Shown: piece by piece, positions 10,456 to 24,061 of the stretch
How positions within the stretch are numbered: the stretch's first letter is position 1
Layout of the letters: each line of letters begins with the position of its first letter
DNA from: Acanthornis magna
Taxonomy: Eukaryota > Chordata > Aves > Passeriformes > Acanthizidae
Assembly: GCA_036785705.1 (NCBI GenBank)
Contig: JAWUZG010000029.1
Coordinates: 17,898,501 to 17,962,500 of the forward strand
DNA: 64,000 nt
Reading direction: 5' to 3'
Translations under genes and position numbers: made by a program
Notes under the pieces: model-generated
Told to the model about the DNA's origin: nothing
The model's database searches: none
Seen by the model: the letters and a program-made list of their open reading frames with translations, nothing else

Positions 10456-13400
10456 GTAAGTGTTTCTCCCAGAATTAAAGTCCATTTAAATTTGAGATTT
10501 GTTAACCCATTAAATAGTGATGCAGTATAGAATGTCTCTTGGACAGAATCACTTGTGTTTAAACTGGAACATGCTCTAAAAATAAATGGCTAATTGCTTC
10601 AATGTAGTCAACATGGAATTTAGAGCTGACTGACAGAGTGATTTGTCATCCGTCTCCATAGCAGGAGTCATCTGGGAAGTCTGTGATGTTAAAGGCATTT
10701 GTTTCTATTAGCACCTTTTAAAGTAGTTTTGTTAATGAACCTTGAACACCAGGACTGAAATATGTCATGTGGTATAATTATTTTTTCCATTTCATAGGAA
10801 AATGTGTGGCATCTGCACCTTCAATTACCAAATCAGGTTCCTCAGGTCCTGAAATGTGGTTCAGCAGGCCTGTTTTTTTTTTAAAGGAAGAAGGATCATA
10901 CTGTACTTCTGGTGCCAAAAAAATGTTTTCACACATCTCCATGTAAATTTTAGGATGACATCCTGCAAGCTTGGGAAGATCTGATGTTGTGCTACCCACT
11001 GTATACTTTTTGCAGAGAGGAGGGTGGGTTGGGAATAGCTCTCTGAAACGTGTAAGCAGAAGAGGTAGAGCAGGAAATTGTCTGCTTTTCCCAAGGGGTA
11101 GAAGGAGAGCAAGAGATGGGGGGAAATACTTGATGAGATGGTCAAACAAGTCATTCTTCAGTGCATGCTGGTGAAATGCCAGAATGCTGGTTGTACGGAG
11201 CAGAGACAGGTCAAGGAGCTGTTCTCTGGACCTTAGGAGTTGCTGCGACTTTTCTTCCTCCCTGAAACAAACCAGCCTGCCAAAGTCTGTCTCTTTGGCA
11301 GAATGTACGCTACATGTCGTACAGACTTTGCTAAGCTAGGTAAGAAGCAATGAAGTTGAGGATAATCCAGCTTTGCTTTTGAGATGTATGCCTGTTATAA
11401 TGCACTTCCTGAACCATTTGAACTGCAGTCCTTCCAGCTGGGTGCAGTGACTCAGGTGTATGGGGCTACGTCTCTGGGCATCTGGGCACTCTTGCAAGTG
11501 CTTGACAAAGTAGTGGGACGAATGGGATCATCTGGTGTCCCAAGATGGGCAACTTGCTGCTTTTCTTTTGAAATCTGGGCCCTGTCAACACTAATAGTGT
11601 CATTAAGGCAGGAGATACTGTCTTATTCCAATGTCTTAATGCAGCCTTAGAAAAATTTTAATTTAGAGTTCACCTTTTAATGTAGAACAACATCAGGTGT
11701 TGGGTTATTTGTCAAATGTTTTTAATGATGTGTTAAAAAAAGCTATGTGAGAGGCCCTAGGATTTTTAATTTTAAAAAAATGTATTTTTTCTTCAATGAG
11801 GTGTATTTCATATGCGACTGCATGGTTGCCTTAAGAAGACAAAGAAAATACCAAATATATTCTATGAGGCGGCATCTTGATTTAAATAGCAAAGTTTAGT
11901 TGATGCTTGCTTAACATGAAAAGCGGGGAAAGCAGATGAAATATTTAATCTTGGAGTCAGAACACATTTCCAAGATGATGCTGTTCAAGACTCGTGAAAT
12001 GCTCAATAGTCATTGTCTCCTGTAACATGCCTTGGTTACAGGCCTGTGGAAGCTGCATAGAGATAAGGAGTAAGGTATTTCCATGAACTCTTAAGTTGCC
12101 TAATTTGACTGCACCATGCTGTCAAGTGGTAGTCAATGTGAGGTCAATACCATGATTCAGAAACATTACATATGTACCCTGAATCACAGGCAAGATATGA
12201 TGCTGAGATAAAGTGTTATTGAATGAGCAACACTCCTTCTAAAGTTATTTGGAACTTTTCTTGATGAAGGGCAGTACTGCAAGGCCTCTGGTGATTTTTT
12301 TATTATTTTTTTATAGAATTGAGTGTCACAGGGAAGCTGGCTGTGTCCTGTGCCAGCGTGAAGCACTGACATTTCTTTCACATTTTTGGGCAGAAGGCTA
12401 AAACAGAAACAGCCATAGGAGTTACTACCCAGACCAGGTATTAAGGACTAATGAGCTGAACTGTATTTTCTCCTTCACTTCTTAGGCTAGAAAATTATTC
12501 CAGTAGAGAAACACATGGTCCTGTGGTAGAACTCCTTCCCAAGACCAAAAGCTTTGATGGTTTATAAGAGTTGGGCTACCTGATTTTCCTTCCTTTTTGC
12601 TTCCACTTCGTAATGTTCCTTAAGGATTTTGCTTTGTGTGTGAAATTACCCACTTTTTATGTGAACAAAGCTCCCATTAAAGAATAAGATTTCTCCCCTG
12701 CCTAAAGGCAGCAGTTCTTATGTTGGTCAGGAAACTGCATTCTGGTGTGGAAAATTCTCCACTCTTGAAATTTGACTTTGCGTTACTCTCATGCTTCTCA
12801 GAACTGTCACTCTCAAAGAATCCTCTTAGCAGATTTTCAAAGACTCCCTCTCTGCACATGTGTTTTCATTCTCTTTGATAGTCTATTCTCCCCCTTTAAC
12901 CTTCCCCCTCCTCAAGAACCAAGTGATTGCAAAGAACTATTCTTTGCAATGCAGTTTGCTACTCAGGTAGCATTGGTCATGTGATTTTATGTTTCAGACA
13001 ATTAAAACATGCTTAATAACTTAGACTAATTCTCCATACCCAATACTATGATGTAGGCTAAAACCTTAGTATCTGTATTTGAGCAATTATATTAGGGCAT
13101 TTAATTAAAAACATGTATCACCTAATTGTAAGTCTCTGAGTTCTTAAATATCGGTATCTTATGCATGTGCAGAGAGGGTACTTGGTTATCCTGAAGTGCT
13201 TAAGGCAATTTACAAATTAGGTTTTACTGTTTCTGGGGAGGGAAAGAAAAAGTTTGTGATGTAGGAATGAAATCACAAGCAGAAAATGCAGCAGAACTGT
13301 AGCACAGGTGTGGTAAAGTGCCTCTCTAATTTCAGCTTGCCAGTTGAGCAATTGAGGTTTGTCTAGAGGTGGATCCTGCAGAAGGGTGGAAGCAGACATC

Positions 13401-16400
13401 TTCTTGAAGTGGGATCTAAGGAGCAGCTGCTTGACTTGCTCGTTGGAGCCCCATGGTAATTTTTTTTGACATGTCAGCTATATTGTCTTGTCCAGCTTGG
13501 AAGATCATCACAAGCCCAGGGAAGTTGCTGCAGAACTTCTAGACAGGGGCAGGCTGCTCTCATGTCCCCTTTACTTTCCTTGTGTGTCTTCCTGGACCTG
13601 CCTGCAAAAGTGACTTTAAAAGTTTGGATTGGAGTAGTGGCTCAGGTCAGTCTCCACGCAGGGGTCTTTCAACCCTGTACTGTCACCATCTTTCAAAAAA
13701 ACCCTAAAAAGTGTCTAAGGCTCTGGCTGGAAATGAGTAACAACTTCCCAAAATATAGTACAGAAAGAAGTTGCTTGATTACAGCAAAAGGATGATGTAG
13801 GGCTGCGAGGGAGAGGTTGTATGTTTAAACCTCTGGAGTGGGAATAGAAATGTTTCTGGTAGAGCCTCTGCTTCTGTAAAACATCTTGACTGCCTGTTAA
13901 TATAAGAATGATTTTCTAATGGTTATAAAATGTGGATTTAGTGCATGTGTGTATGAATTATTTTTTGGAAAATATGATTCTGAGGTTTGGACTCCAAGTT
14001 ATATATATGCCTGATTTGACCTATTTTCCCCCAACTTAATTCTGCCAGCTCTGCATGTGCATGCTTGATGTTTCCTGCTGAGGGAGTCCCGCTGACCTTA
14101 GAGAGACAAGGCACCTTAGGGAAACTAAGGCATAAGCGGTAGTAGTGGTAGCAGGCTCAGGGTTTGCATGAGATGGGCTGTCAAGGTGGCTCAGTAAGGG
14201 GAAGGTGTGAAATAGGATGTTTGAGGAGGAGTCTGATTTAACACCGTATTATTTAGCAGCTCGGGAAGGGTCATTGTGAATAATGTGCTTGGCTGACTTG
14301 TGACCTCCTTACAGTAGGTCTGAGAGCTGGACAGATCAATCTACTTGATGGCCTCCCAATAACTCACTGAAAACCCAGTTCATCCGCTTTACCTACCTGG
14401 ACCAAAAAGGATATAAATGCAGCATTGCTAATCCAAATAATCCTTGTGGGACCACAAGAGAGGGCATCCACATGCTGAAATGAAAAGTGATAAGAGCGCC
14501 TTAAGCAAATGAAGATCTAAGCTGCTAAATCACACAGCATATTGTGCTCACTAGCTTACTAGCTTATTGCTTACTAGCTTATATCCAGGACACTATAGCC
14601 ATGTTTCATGCAGTGCTGCACCAAAAAGAGAGGCATGACAGATTATCTTGAGGTGGCTGCATGTGACTGTGGTTTATGTGCAGTACTCTGCTGTCTCCAG
14701 GGCTTTTATTCCCCATGAAATGAAGGCAAAAGTAGCTTGCTGCCTCTCTGCCCCCTCATTGTCTTTGTGCCCTGGGTTAGGTGCAAAGTTGGTTAACAGT
14801 GCCTGTAGGGAGGCAGGTCCTCAAAAGCAGGCACTCCAGAACTGGTGTGTTGGATAGGGCCTGGCGTTCAGGGAGGCGCTGTGCTCCCCAGGAAGGGTGT
14901 TACTATTTCTCTTGTACCTGATTTAGATCAGACCTAGATCTGTGACTTTCCAGGGATGTGCCCTAACAGGCAGGGAGCTTCTCTAAGTGTGTGTGAGTAC
15001 GGGACATGCTTTACACCCATCTGGCCAAAGTAGTTATGTTCTACAGGGAAGATTTGAAGATTCATTGAGCCAGAGAGAAGAGGGAGCATAATTCTGCTTT
15101 AATGGGTAGAGGGCGAGTTTATGTGTGCCTTCGCCAAGAGCTTGTTCCTATGTTTTATATGCAGAGTAGCACGTGGGTTGTCAAGACTGGTGTTTGAAAT
15201 GCACAGGAGGAGAACACTACATTCCTGAATCCTGTTATGTTGAGAGCAGGACTGAGTAGCAGTGAGTACCATTTTCAACTTCAATGCCTAAATTTTGCAT
15301 AAACCCCATTCTTTTGATCTGGCCCAGAATATCTATGTTCAGTCTTCTGAACTGTTTTTATGCATGCCTCAGTGATGCATCCAGTGGGAATATGTATTTT
15401 CATTTGGCTTGTTTTATGCAGTAGCTTTTTCAGTGGAATCCTGGTAGCTAATGGTGAATATGAAAGCTTTCAAACACAACCTTCCATGTAACAGGATACC
15501 GATATAATTCAGTCAGAGCTTTGATAAGCTGCAGATCATATTTGGTAACCAGTTCTTCAAGCCTCAGAGGACCTTGGATCAGAGCCTAGAAAATTGTTGG
15601 GCTCACCTCTAAGTTTGAGTGAGAAGATGAAGGTGAGAGATTACTGAGAAATGCTTTCCAGGTGCACCACTCAGCCCAAAATCATTGTCTTTCCATAACC
15701 ACTTTCCTTGATTCTCTGTTCATAGATTCTGATGGATGGTAGAGTGGGAGGGAGACTTTGTAGCTGCAGAGGTCTCAGTTGGACTTCATGCCAACTGAGG
15801 ATTTGTCATTAGAGGAATGTAGTTAAAACTGCAGTTCATGGTAAATGAATAGAAAAAGTTTGCTCCCTCTAGGAGCTTTTAGGGGTTTTTTTGTTTGTTT
15901 GCTTGTTTCTCCACACACATATTTGTTAAAGGAAGCAGGGGGTAAAAACTTTTTGAGCTTAAGTCAAATTCTACATCTGCTTGAGGTAGCAAGTTCTCTG
16001 TGTAATGAACCATTTTTATGTAATTGCTGTGGAGGAAAAAAATAGTCCTGTTTTAGAGTAGAGAGGGTTGGCATTGAGAATATTTTCTCAGAGACTGCTA
16101 ACCAGTTGCGATGTTCCCCCTCTTACTGTGGTTCATGTCTCTCCTGCTCTGTCCTGCTGGGCTTGCCCAGCTTCAGGTGTGGTTCAGGAGCTTGGACCAG
16201 CCCTTGGCAGCCCTGCCAAATGCTGAGTCACAGGGAAGAGATGGAGACACGAGTAATACTCAGATTTGTGCAGCACCGGTGAATTATTTGCTAGAAACTA
16301 GAGACCCCCACAAATCACAAGCATGTAATCAGTTGTTGATCAAGACTGGTGATATAATTAAGATGTTCATTTTCAGATAGATGGCTGCTTGAGTAAAGAG

Positions 16401-18649
16401 CTGAATTTGCCACCGTGTGAGCTACCCTGAGGCTACCAAGGCTCTTAAAGCCCCAAAATTCCATGTACTTTTATTTGCTTTTTTTTTTAGGAATATGTGT
16501 CATTTATGGTAACAATGAATTACCCTTGTTTTGATGACACCTTTCTTTGGAGTATCTCACTCACGGTGAAGACAGGTGACCTGGCAGGAGCAATTCCAAT
16601 GCATTGTGAACATGCAGCATAATTATCTTCTTGAAGTAGCTCTAGAGCCTGCATGTGTGGGAGGAGGGGAGGCATATTAAGTAGTGAAGCTGCATGAAAA
16701 TTTGCCAGTGGAATAGTTTTCTGTCAAAAAAAAAAGCTGTTTTAAGTAGAATCAAAATGTTCCTCATGAGAATGCATTTGTGCTGCAACTGGCAACTGTT
16801 CAGAGTACCTGGAGCCCTGCAACCTTGTTTAATGATCAGATCCAGTTGGGAGAGATCAGACATGGAGGTGTGGCAAGGTGGTGGTTGTTGTTATGCTTCA
16901 GCTGTAAAGAAAACTTCTAAATGCTTCAATTTCCCACAGTGCAGGGAATGAGATTATGCCAATTCTACTCTGCCATTTCTTAATACAGCCCTTTCTTAAA
17001 AATTATCTCCCATCTCCGGTGCACAACATTAAAGGGTTATACTCTTGTATTTTCTTCATGGAAGCCTGAGACCCATCTCATTGCTTATGCCAAGTTCTTT
17101 TAAGTCACTGATCTTGCATTAGGGATGCATTTGGCCCATGAGGTCTTAAAATAACTGTGGAAATATTCACTGTGTAGTTATGTGGGGCAGAGACCACACA
17201 GATTTCTCAGTTTGCAGTTTTTTAGCTCTTGTGCACTGGAAAACAAAAACATGTCAATAGGGGAAATCCATCCCCCAAACATACACATTTACTTTTTGGC
17301 TTGACAAGATCACCTTGAACAGGATCCCTGCTCCCTTTTAAATTCAATTTTCCCAGTTTAGATTCAAATGTTATGCTAATGAGTTTCTCTTTTTTTCCCT
17401 CCTCACACTGTTGGGAGCAACTCTTTTTCTTCTCATTATCTCTACTTCCTTCCACCTCACAAACAGCTTTTTTTTAGCTGTTGGAGCCTGTGTTTGGGTT
17501 TTCAAGCATCTGGTGCACAGTGCTACTGTTTGGGCCCTCCTGGTTTCAGTAGTGTTGGGACCTTCTTATTTTGTTTGCAAAATGGCCTGTGTTTTGACAC
17601 AGCAGGGCTGTCTTAGGGTATAGCAAAGGCAAACTCTCTCAGCAGATTGTTCAAAGGTGGTCCTCATCAAGGAGACAAGTATCCCACTTGGCTTCACTTC
17701 TCTTGTGAGAGTCAAACCAGTCTAAGTGCAATGGACAGAAAAATGATGGCTTCAATTAAAGTCTGGCTATTTTGTGGTGACTTGTGTTGCTCCTTCCAAG
17801 ACCTTCACTCTTTGCCTTGTAGGTTGCTCTGGTATGGTGAAGACCATCCTCCAGCTGTTTAGTCTGGCAAAACTTGAATGTGGAAAATGCGTTTTTTTTT
17901 TTTTAGTGTGAACACTTGACAGTGCATTTGTTTGACAGTTGACCAGTTCCTTGTTCAGAGCATGCTGCACAACAACAGCAGTTTGTCATCTCGTAAGATG
18001 AAGAGAGAGACAGTTAATGGATTTTTTAAATTATCCTGAGATTATTTCTAATTTTGTTTAGTTCACAAATTTCTTGTGCTTGTTCGCTGACACTTGCCTT
18101 GCATCCTGTGTATGCAATTGCCTTTCAGTCTTCCCCTGGTCTGGCGCCTCTTCCACTGGATGGTGGTTTAGAGGGTATCTCTGCTGTGCCACTGGTTCCC
18201 TGGTCGAGGTACTCACATAGCAGGAGGCAGAATTAATCTTGATCTATTAGCTGGACAAAAGTTGGAGGTGTCAAACTTTTTGTCTGTCAATGGATAAAGC
18301 AAAAGAGAATTAGCAGAAACTTTATCACTGTGCTTAGTCTTTTTCTCAGCTGAGTATGGATAGTCAAGTATATATGTGGAAAAAATATTTTGAAAAGTCC
18401 TTTCCCTTTCCTTAGAGGTGTTCTGCTGCCCATGGATGAAAATGGAGATCTTTCAAAGATCCTTGTTGTGCTCTGCCTCAAATACTTAGCCATTTTCAGT
18501 TTATGGACCTGAAATTTTCAGTACTAAATGCTCTTCTATCTGGGATGTGATCTCCCATAGGAGTGTTATGTCGCAGCTGCCATTCAATTATTTATGTAAC
18601 CTGCATTCTTCAGGCCTTACAGTTGTTTGATTTTTTTTTTCTTTCTTAG
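10456..18649 (+). other. Proposed intron 2, first segment: no recognised gene
   Basis: About 8.2 kb follows the exon donor at 10456. The only structured element I noted is the overlapping pair of inverted repeats at 11281-11330. T runs occur, for example at 17892-17904. A repeated CTTACTAGCTTA unit lies near 14555-14580. Open frames up to about 123 codons (10778-11149 minus and 13466-13795 plus) show no domain, no codon-like pattern and no flanking splice signals. I see no mobile element, though very old repeats could be missed by eye. Confidence 0.45.
11281..11330. repeat. Overlapping inverted repeats (hairpin-forming)
   Basis: A perfect 10-base inverted repeat pairs CAAAGTCTGT (11281-11290) with ACAGACTTTG (11321-11330). 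A second perfect 6-base pair, TGTACG (11304-11309) with CGTACA (11318-11323), lies inside it and shares three bases with the right outer arm. The two stems therefore compete. A donor-like GTAAGA follows at about 11340. Function is unknown and chance is possible. Confidence 0.55.
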
Positions 18650-18890
18650 CTAATTTTTTTTCTTAAAGGGAATTTTCTGTATTTCAGTCTGTGCCCATTG
18701 CCTCTGGTTCTGTCACTGGTCACCACTGAGAAGAGCCTTGCTCAGTCTGCCTCACTCCATCCCACCAGCTATTTATGCATATTGATAAGATCCTCTTTGA
18801 GCCTTTTCTTCTCCAGGCTGAATAATCCCAGTGCATCCTTCTGCTTCTCTAGCTACTCTTTTCTGCCTGTTATTCATTCCCTTGGGCCAG
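18650..18890 (-). mobile_element. CR1 LINE fragment (3' part)
   Basis: Read on the minus strand, this matches the conserved 3' region of chicken-repeat-1 LINEs. Recognisable plus-strand blocks are TGCCCATTGCCTCTGGTTCT, the CACCACTGAGAAGAGCC block, GATAAGATCCTC and TTCTTCTCCAGGCTGAA. In the minus direction these encode the end of the reverse-transcriptase ORF and the start of the 3' untranslated region. The copy is 5'-truncated, which is the usual state of CR1, and is diverged. Both edges are approximate because the sequence decays gradually. No function is expected beyond marking an old insertion. Confidence 0.8.
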
Positions 18891-19487
18891 GACATGCATT
18901 TGTGTGGCTGCATGGAAAGCTGTGTCAGGGAAGTGACCCGGGTTAGAAGTAACCAGTTATTTTATGCTGTGTGCTTTTAACCCAGAACGAGGTCTGCTTG
19001 GCTGCTCCATGAAGGCTTATGGCAATGCAAACAAACACCCAGCAAAGACAGGGAATAAGAAGTGGGAGGAAGGCAAGGAGTTTGTCCTTGTGGAAGCGTC
19101 AGTTTATGCTGGTTTAAAGTGTTTGTGACAGTAGACACCTGTGTGCACTGTGAACAGATGTGAAGGCTTAAAGGTAAAAATCTTTGGTCTAGACTTACTA
19201 AGGCAATGGAGATGGTGTTTTGCAGGCATTTTTGTCTGCTGTGAGAAAAAATACTTTTCTGTATTATTTCTTTACCCTGACCCCAACCATTTTCTGGTAA
19301 GGAACTTTCTTAACTGTTTGTGTTTCTGTGGATTTAGTACCTTTCAACAGAGATCTGCTCTATGTAATCTACTTTGCTTTCCTTTAAACCTATCTACACT
19401 TTAATTATATTTGAAAATACAGCTGTTGCATTAAGAATCACTTCCTTTAGAATTGTGAACCTGACTCCTACTGCTTTCTCTTGATGG

Positions 19488-19582
19488 CCCCTCTTCTCTT
19501 CTCTTCTCTTCTCTTCTCTTCTCTTCTCTTCTCTTCTCTTCTCTTCTCTTCTCTTCTCTTCTCTTCTCTTCTCTTCTCTTCC
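19488..19582 (+). repeat. (CTCTT)18 microsatellite in a 95-base polypyrimidine tract
   Basis: Bases 19491-19580 are 18 perfect copies of the pentamer CTCTT. Flanking C bases extend the pure-pyrimidine run to 19488-19582. The lack of any interruption suggests recent expansion and probable length polymorphism. The minus strand reads AAGAG repeats and gives a meaningless R-E-E-K open frame (19394-19615 minus). Confidence 0.97.
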
Positions 19583-21526
19583 ACTCATGAGTGTCACAGT
19601 GTGAACCTCTCTCACATCTTCCCTCAGCTGTCTTTTATCCTTCCCTGAATCTTCTCTTAATCTTCTCCTCTGCTTTCATCTTTGGTATCAGCATACTGTC
19701 CTGCTCCTGATTTGTCACCACATCATACTACACACTCCTACTTTTTGAATGCTCCTTTTACATTAAATCCCAGACTAATTGTCTTCTAACTCCAACCCCC
19801 TAATGTGCATCTTTGCATCTTTTCTTGTAGCTCTGGGTATCTTGTGTGGTCCTGTTCCACTGCTGTCTCAATTGGATACAATCCAGTTTCTTGTATGTGA
19901 CCCCTTTCTCTCCTTTGTCTCCTCCCACCACCAATATTTTAGTCATGGATGGTCACAGTATTTTAATATTTTTTTTTAAATTAGACCAAATTCACCTCTG
20001 TTCTCACATTATTGTGGAATGTAATTTTTTGTTTTTCTTTGTTGCCAAAAATATTTGTCCATGATTTGTTTACTTTTCAGCTTTCGTATGGTAATCTTAA
20101 TGTCATCAGCTTTCTGCAAGTTAAAACTCTGCTGCGAGGGCATTTTCCTCCTCTCTTTCATTTCATTTGAATCCCAGGTCAATTTTTTTTGTCTATTAAT
20201 CTTATTTTTATCTTCGTGGATCTGCTAAATACTGCTGATTCCTGAATACACATTCTTGTGCCCTCTCTCTCTGCTTTTGCTAGATAATGAACATGACTGA
20301 AGTACTTTGTGCAACAAAGTATGGCAACTCATTTCAAGCTGCTTTGAGCCAGTGGTAAGAAACTCTCTGAGTAGTTTGTTGCTTTCTTCCTTCATATCCT
20401 TCCCTTTGCTGCTACAAAATGTCCATTGCAATAATATTGGTGAACCACTGCTCTGTGTTCATCTTGTCTGTATGAAGTTATTGGGGTTTAGGTGTACGCA
20501 TGACAGATGATTTGCTGCTCATTGCTATACCTTACATTTCACAGAACTTTGTCAGATAGTGGCCATTTGTGAGACAGTTGCTTCTGACATTTCTGACATT
20601 TTTGACTTTGCCTTATTAGTAGGCAAATTAGTAGGATTTATTTAAATATTCCAAAATGCAGGAGAGCTCAATGAGTTCTGCTTGGGAATTCCATGCACAA
20701 GTTGCTTATTGGGATCATTATGGCTCCTAGAGGGTGCTGGGGATTCCCATGCTTTTTGGTGGGTGTTGTGGGGATCTTTCTCCGCTTGCTGTATTAAATA
20801 TATCTCACCTTACTTTAGCTGTCTGGAATTAAGCTTGTGCCAATAGAATAACTGTTTTCTTTGTGGGAGATGGGCTTGGGATGAAACATTCTGTATTTTA
20901 AGGTGTTATTTCATGTGTCTCTCTCTCAAGAAAGCCTCAATACAAATTTAAGCAAAACAGCTAGAGCTGGGTGATGTAATTTCATCTTACATCTACTATA
21001 GGTTTGTTTGTGTCAATACAAGACTGGAATTCCTGGTCAGTATTTCTGTGGTAGTTCATATTAGTATTTCCTTGAAGTGTGTATTGCTGACATCCTTTGT
21101 GTCTGCCTTCCTGGAGAGTTTAGTTTTGCTTTAACAGAGGGGATGTGTGTCATTATGTTCAGTGGAAGGTGTCACAAGCATTAATGGTTGATTCATAATC
21201 ACCCACACATAACTATGTAGAGCAGTGTACTTTTGGAAAGTGCAAAGGGTAATCGCATATCCAGACAATAATTCTTTCTACAAGTGTTGAAGGCTCAGGA
21301 GTTGGACTCCCTGACAATGGAGGAATTTTCAAGACTTTTGATGTGGAGACTTCCTCTTATGAGATCAGGGTGCTTACAGGGTTCAAGACTTTCAGTACTT
21401 GCAGGCTGGAGATGTACTGCTGGACAGGGAAGCTGAGATTTTTTTTTTTCCTTGGCCCTGTGACTACAGATACTACAAACATTAGGAAAAGCCTTGGTTT
21501 TTATTAAACTCACAGAAGTGCTGCTC

Positions 21527-21540
21527 TCACTAGAGGGCAG
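21527..21540 (+). promoter_or_regulatory. CTCF-like core motif
   Basis: The 14-base site TCACTAGAGGGCAG matches 13 of 14 positions of the commonly quoted CTCF core (CCASYAGRKGGCRS), with only the first base differing. CTCF sites anchor chromatin loops and insulators. The match is by eye; occupancy depends on wider context and chromatin that cannot be seen here. Confidence 0.35.
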
Positions 21541-24061
21541 TTGGATTTGGGGGTCTTTCTGCCCAATTGCAAACAAACTCTTCAAGTTTGAGATAGCAAG
21601 AAACTACAGGGTTTTTTTGTATAGATTTGGGGTGTTTTTGACTAGGCTATGGTTCTCTTTTTCCTTTATAGTCTCCTAAGCCTTATTATATGGCCTTTTA
21701 GATGTTGTTTATTTAACAAATGGGAATGTTACTCACTTAAAAAGAAAAATCCTGTCATTTTCTCTGGGGGTTAATCAAGAGAGAAACTTTCCACCCCATG
21801 AAAGCAGGGTGGGACTGTCTCTATTCTGAAATATTAAATAATCAAAGAGAAATAATACTCTGTGATGATACCTCAGGGAAGATTTAATTAAGAAAATGAA
21901 ATTCCATTAAGAGTGACCTATTGTGGACTGCCACAAAGCCAACAGATGAGGGAGACATTTGTTAGCAATGGGTGCCCATTGGTAAGAGCTTGTGCAGCGT
22001 ACCAAGCCTTTGAGATACGAAGTACAACAAAGTGTCTGAAAGCAGTGTTTAACTATTTGATTGATTAAAGTCAGCTCTGCAGGGGCACATCTAGTCTGTG
22101 AAGTTGCTCACAGGTTCTGGGAATCAGGGCTGCTTGTGGCATGTGGCCACGTGTGTATCTCTACTCATGCCTCGCTTAGATTTCATATTAGTGAGTTGCC
22201 TATAGTTCAGAGATATCATTTCCAGCTTTCACTGGCTAAAAGGAGCATGGTATCAGCTGTGCCAGCCTCCTGTGGAGTTGTACCTGGAGCACAGTGGGTA
22301 AGTTCACCAAGGCTTCGCAGATTTGTGTTGCTTTAAATCGATGTGGTTAATTTTTCATGCATGCTGGCTAGAAGCAGTTTGGCACTGGCTGAACCGAGGA
22401 GATGCAAGGGCAGTGAATTGGTTGGCGGAAGGTCAGCTGAGGGGTGGAGACGTATGTGGGATGGCAGGTTTTAAGGAAGCAGCAAAAGGTCTGTCTCTTA
22501 GGCCAGGTCTACTAGATTCATGACAAGGAAGTGGCTCACTTCTTCCCTTGGTGTGACCAGGTTTTGTAGAGCTTGGAGCTGTGCATTGGGGAAGAGTGCA
22601 TCCATGTTCTGCTCTTGTCTCTACAGATGAGGATTGTCTCTGGATTCACAGATGAGGATTGAATTGGGAAACTGGGAAAAGCAAATGAACTGAGGAGGAG
22701 GGGATACAAGGAACTTAACACTTGATCCTTTACTCCCCTAGGCAATGCTTTTGACTCATGGGTCTTGAACTTAAGGACTGACATTTTACAAGTAAAGGCT
22801 GCAAGTATGGGTCTGATGTCTGTAATAACACATGTGATTTTTTTAAGTCAGCAGTCATCGCTATGCTAGGGCTGAGCCATTTCTCCTGTGCCCTGTGCAC
22901 TGTCTGAATTCCCAGAGGTCTCTCCCAGCCTGCCCTCTGGCAATTACAGAGACATTCCCTTGCTCTCACCATTAGTGTAATGGCTTGTGAGAACATCACT
23001 TATCCCTTTGCTCTTGAGTGACTACTGCTTCCATAATCTTTTTGCATTAAACTAATGGATCACTTGTGTTTGCAATATTTCTCCCCCTCCTCATATGGTG
23101 AGGAGAGTACCTGTCATTGCTTTTGCCCCATTTGTCATTTAATGCAGATGAAAATACAAAGAGAATTTGACAAGAAATTGGAGAAACTATCATATCCTGT
23201 TGTGTCTTACTAAAAGTATGCAAATAATAGAAAACACCAGCTGAAAAAGGAATTATATTGCCATATTCAATTATTCCATTGCCACATGTAATTCCTCAGT
23301 TGCAAGAAAGCAGATTCTCATCACAAGCAGTCATTTTACCTGTCTTCTATTCATTTATCTTTCAGTTAGAAAAGATGTTTAAAGTAACTACTTGATAAAA
23401 TGGAGAAGTGGCCATTTCCAAGCCATTCCTTATGGAAGAGGAAGAAAAATTTTGCTTACAGATACAGTATCTCTCCCACTGTCTTTTACTCCAAAGTAAC
23501 AGTAATTTTAAAGACCTCCTTCATTTTCCCTGCATTTACAATATCACATCTATGCTGCTCTCTTAAACGTTAGGAAGTTTTTCATAATGTCTAAGCTGAC
23601 TCTTGCTGTGGTGTAATCAGTCCCACCCACTGTGGGCACAAGAAAAAATATTATTTTTTCTTCACAGAATTGTCTTAAAAATACTGAATGGTATCACTTG
23701 CACTGTTCTTCCCACTCCATCTTCCATCTTTTTTCCACATTTTTGCTAACTAGTCCCAGTTATATGTGTATCTTTATGGGTTGTGTTTTCCCAAATTTTG
23801 CTCTTTCCTGTGGCTCTTTGGACCTGCTCCAGTTGGCTCATTTGTTTCTTCAAATGCTGCACCCAGGCAAGGATGAGGTACTACAGCTGAAGCTTTGCTG
23901 ATGCTCAGTAGAGTGGAAGGACAAGTGCATGTGTCCTGTGGGGTGCAGTCATGTTTATCTGCTCCAGCCTGCTTGTTTGCCTTGTGCTCAGTAGCTTGAC
24001 TCTGACTCATGCTCAGATTGTCATCCCCTCTTATCAATGGATTTTGAGTACCCCTTCCTGG

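Larger units (their letters stand above)
18891..24061 (+). other. Proposed intron 2, segment between the first CR1 piece and the ERVL LTR
   Basis: This holds the (CTCTT)18 microsatellite at 19491-19580 and the CTCF-like core at 21527-21540. A duplicated CACAGATGAGGATTG-like unit lies near 22620-22665. One weak exon-like interval (22226-22297, open, with donor TGG|GTAAGT) has a poor acceptor, and I do not call it. Otherwise I recognise nothing. Confidence 0.45.

Noticed and set aside
19394..19615. Minus-strand open frame rich in R-E-E-K
   Set aside because: It is the translation of the (CTCTT)18 microsatellite.
22226..22297. Open 72-base interval ending in TGG|GTAAGT, exon-like
   Set aside because: The acceptor side (CATTTCCAG) lacks a proper pyrimidine tract, and the encoded residues show no recognisable pattern. 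Kept only as a weak possibility.
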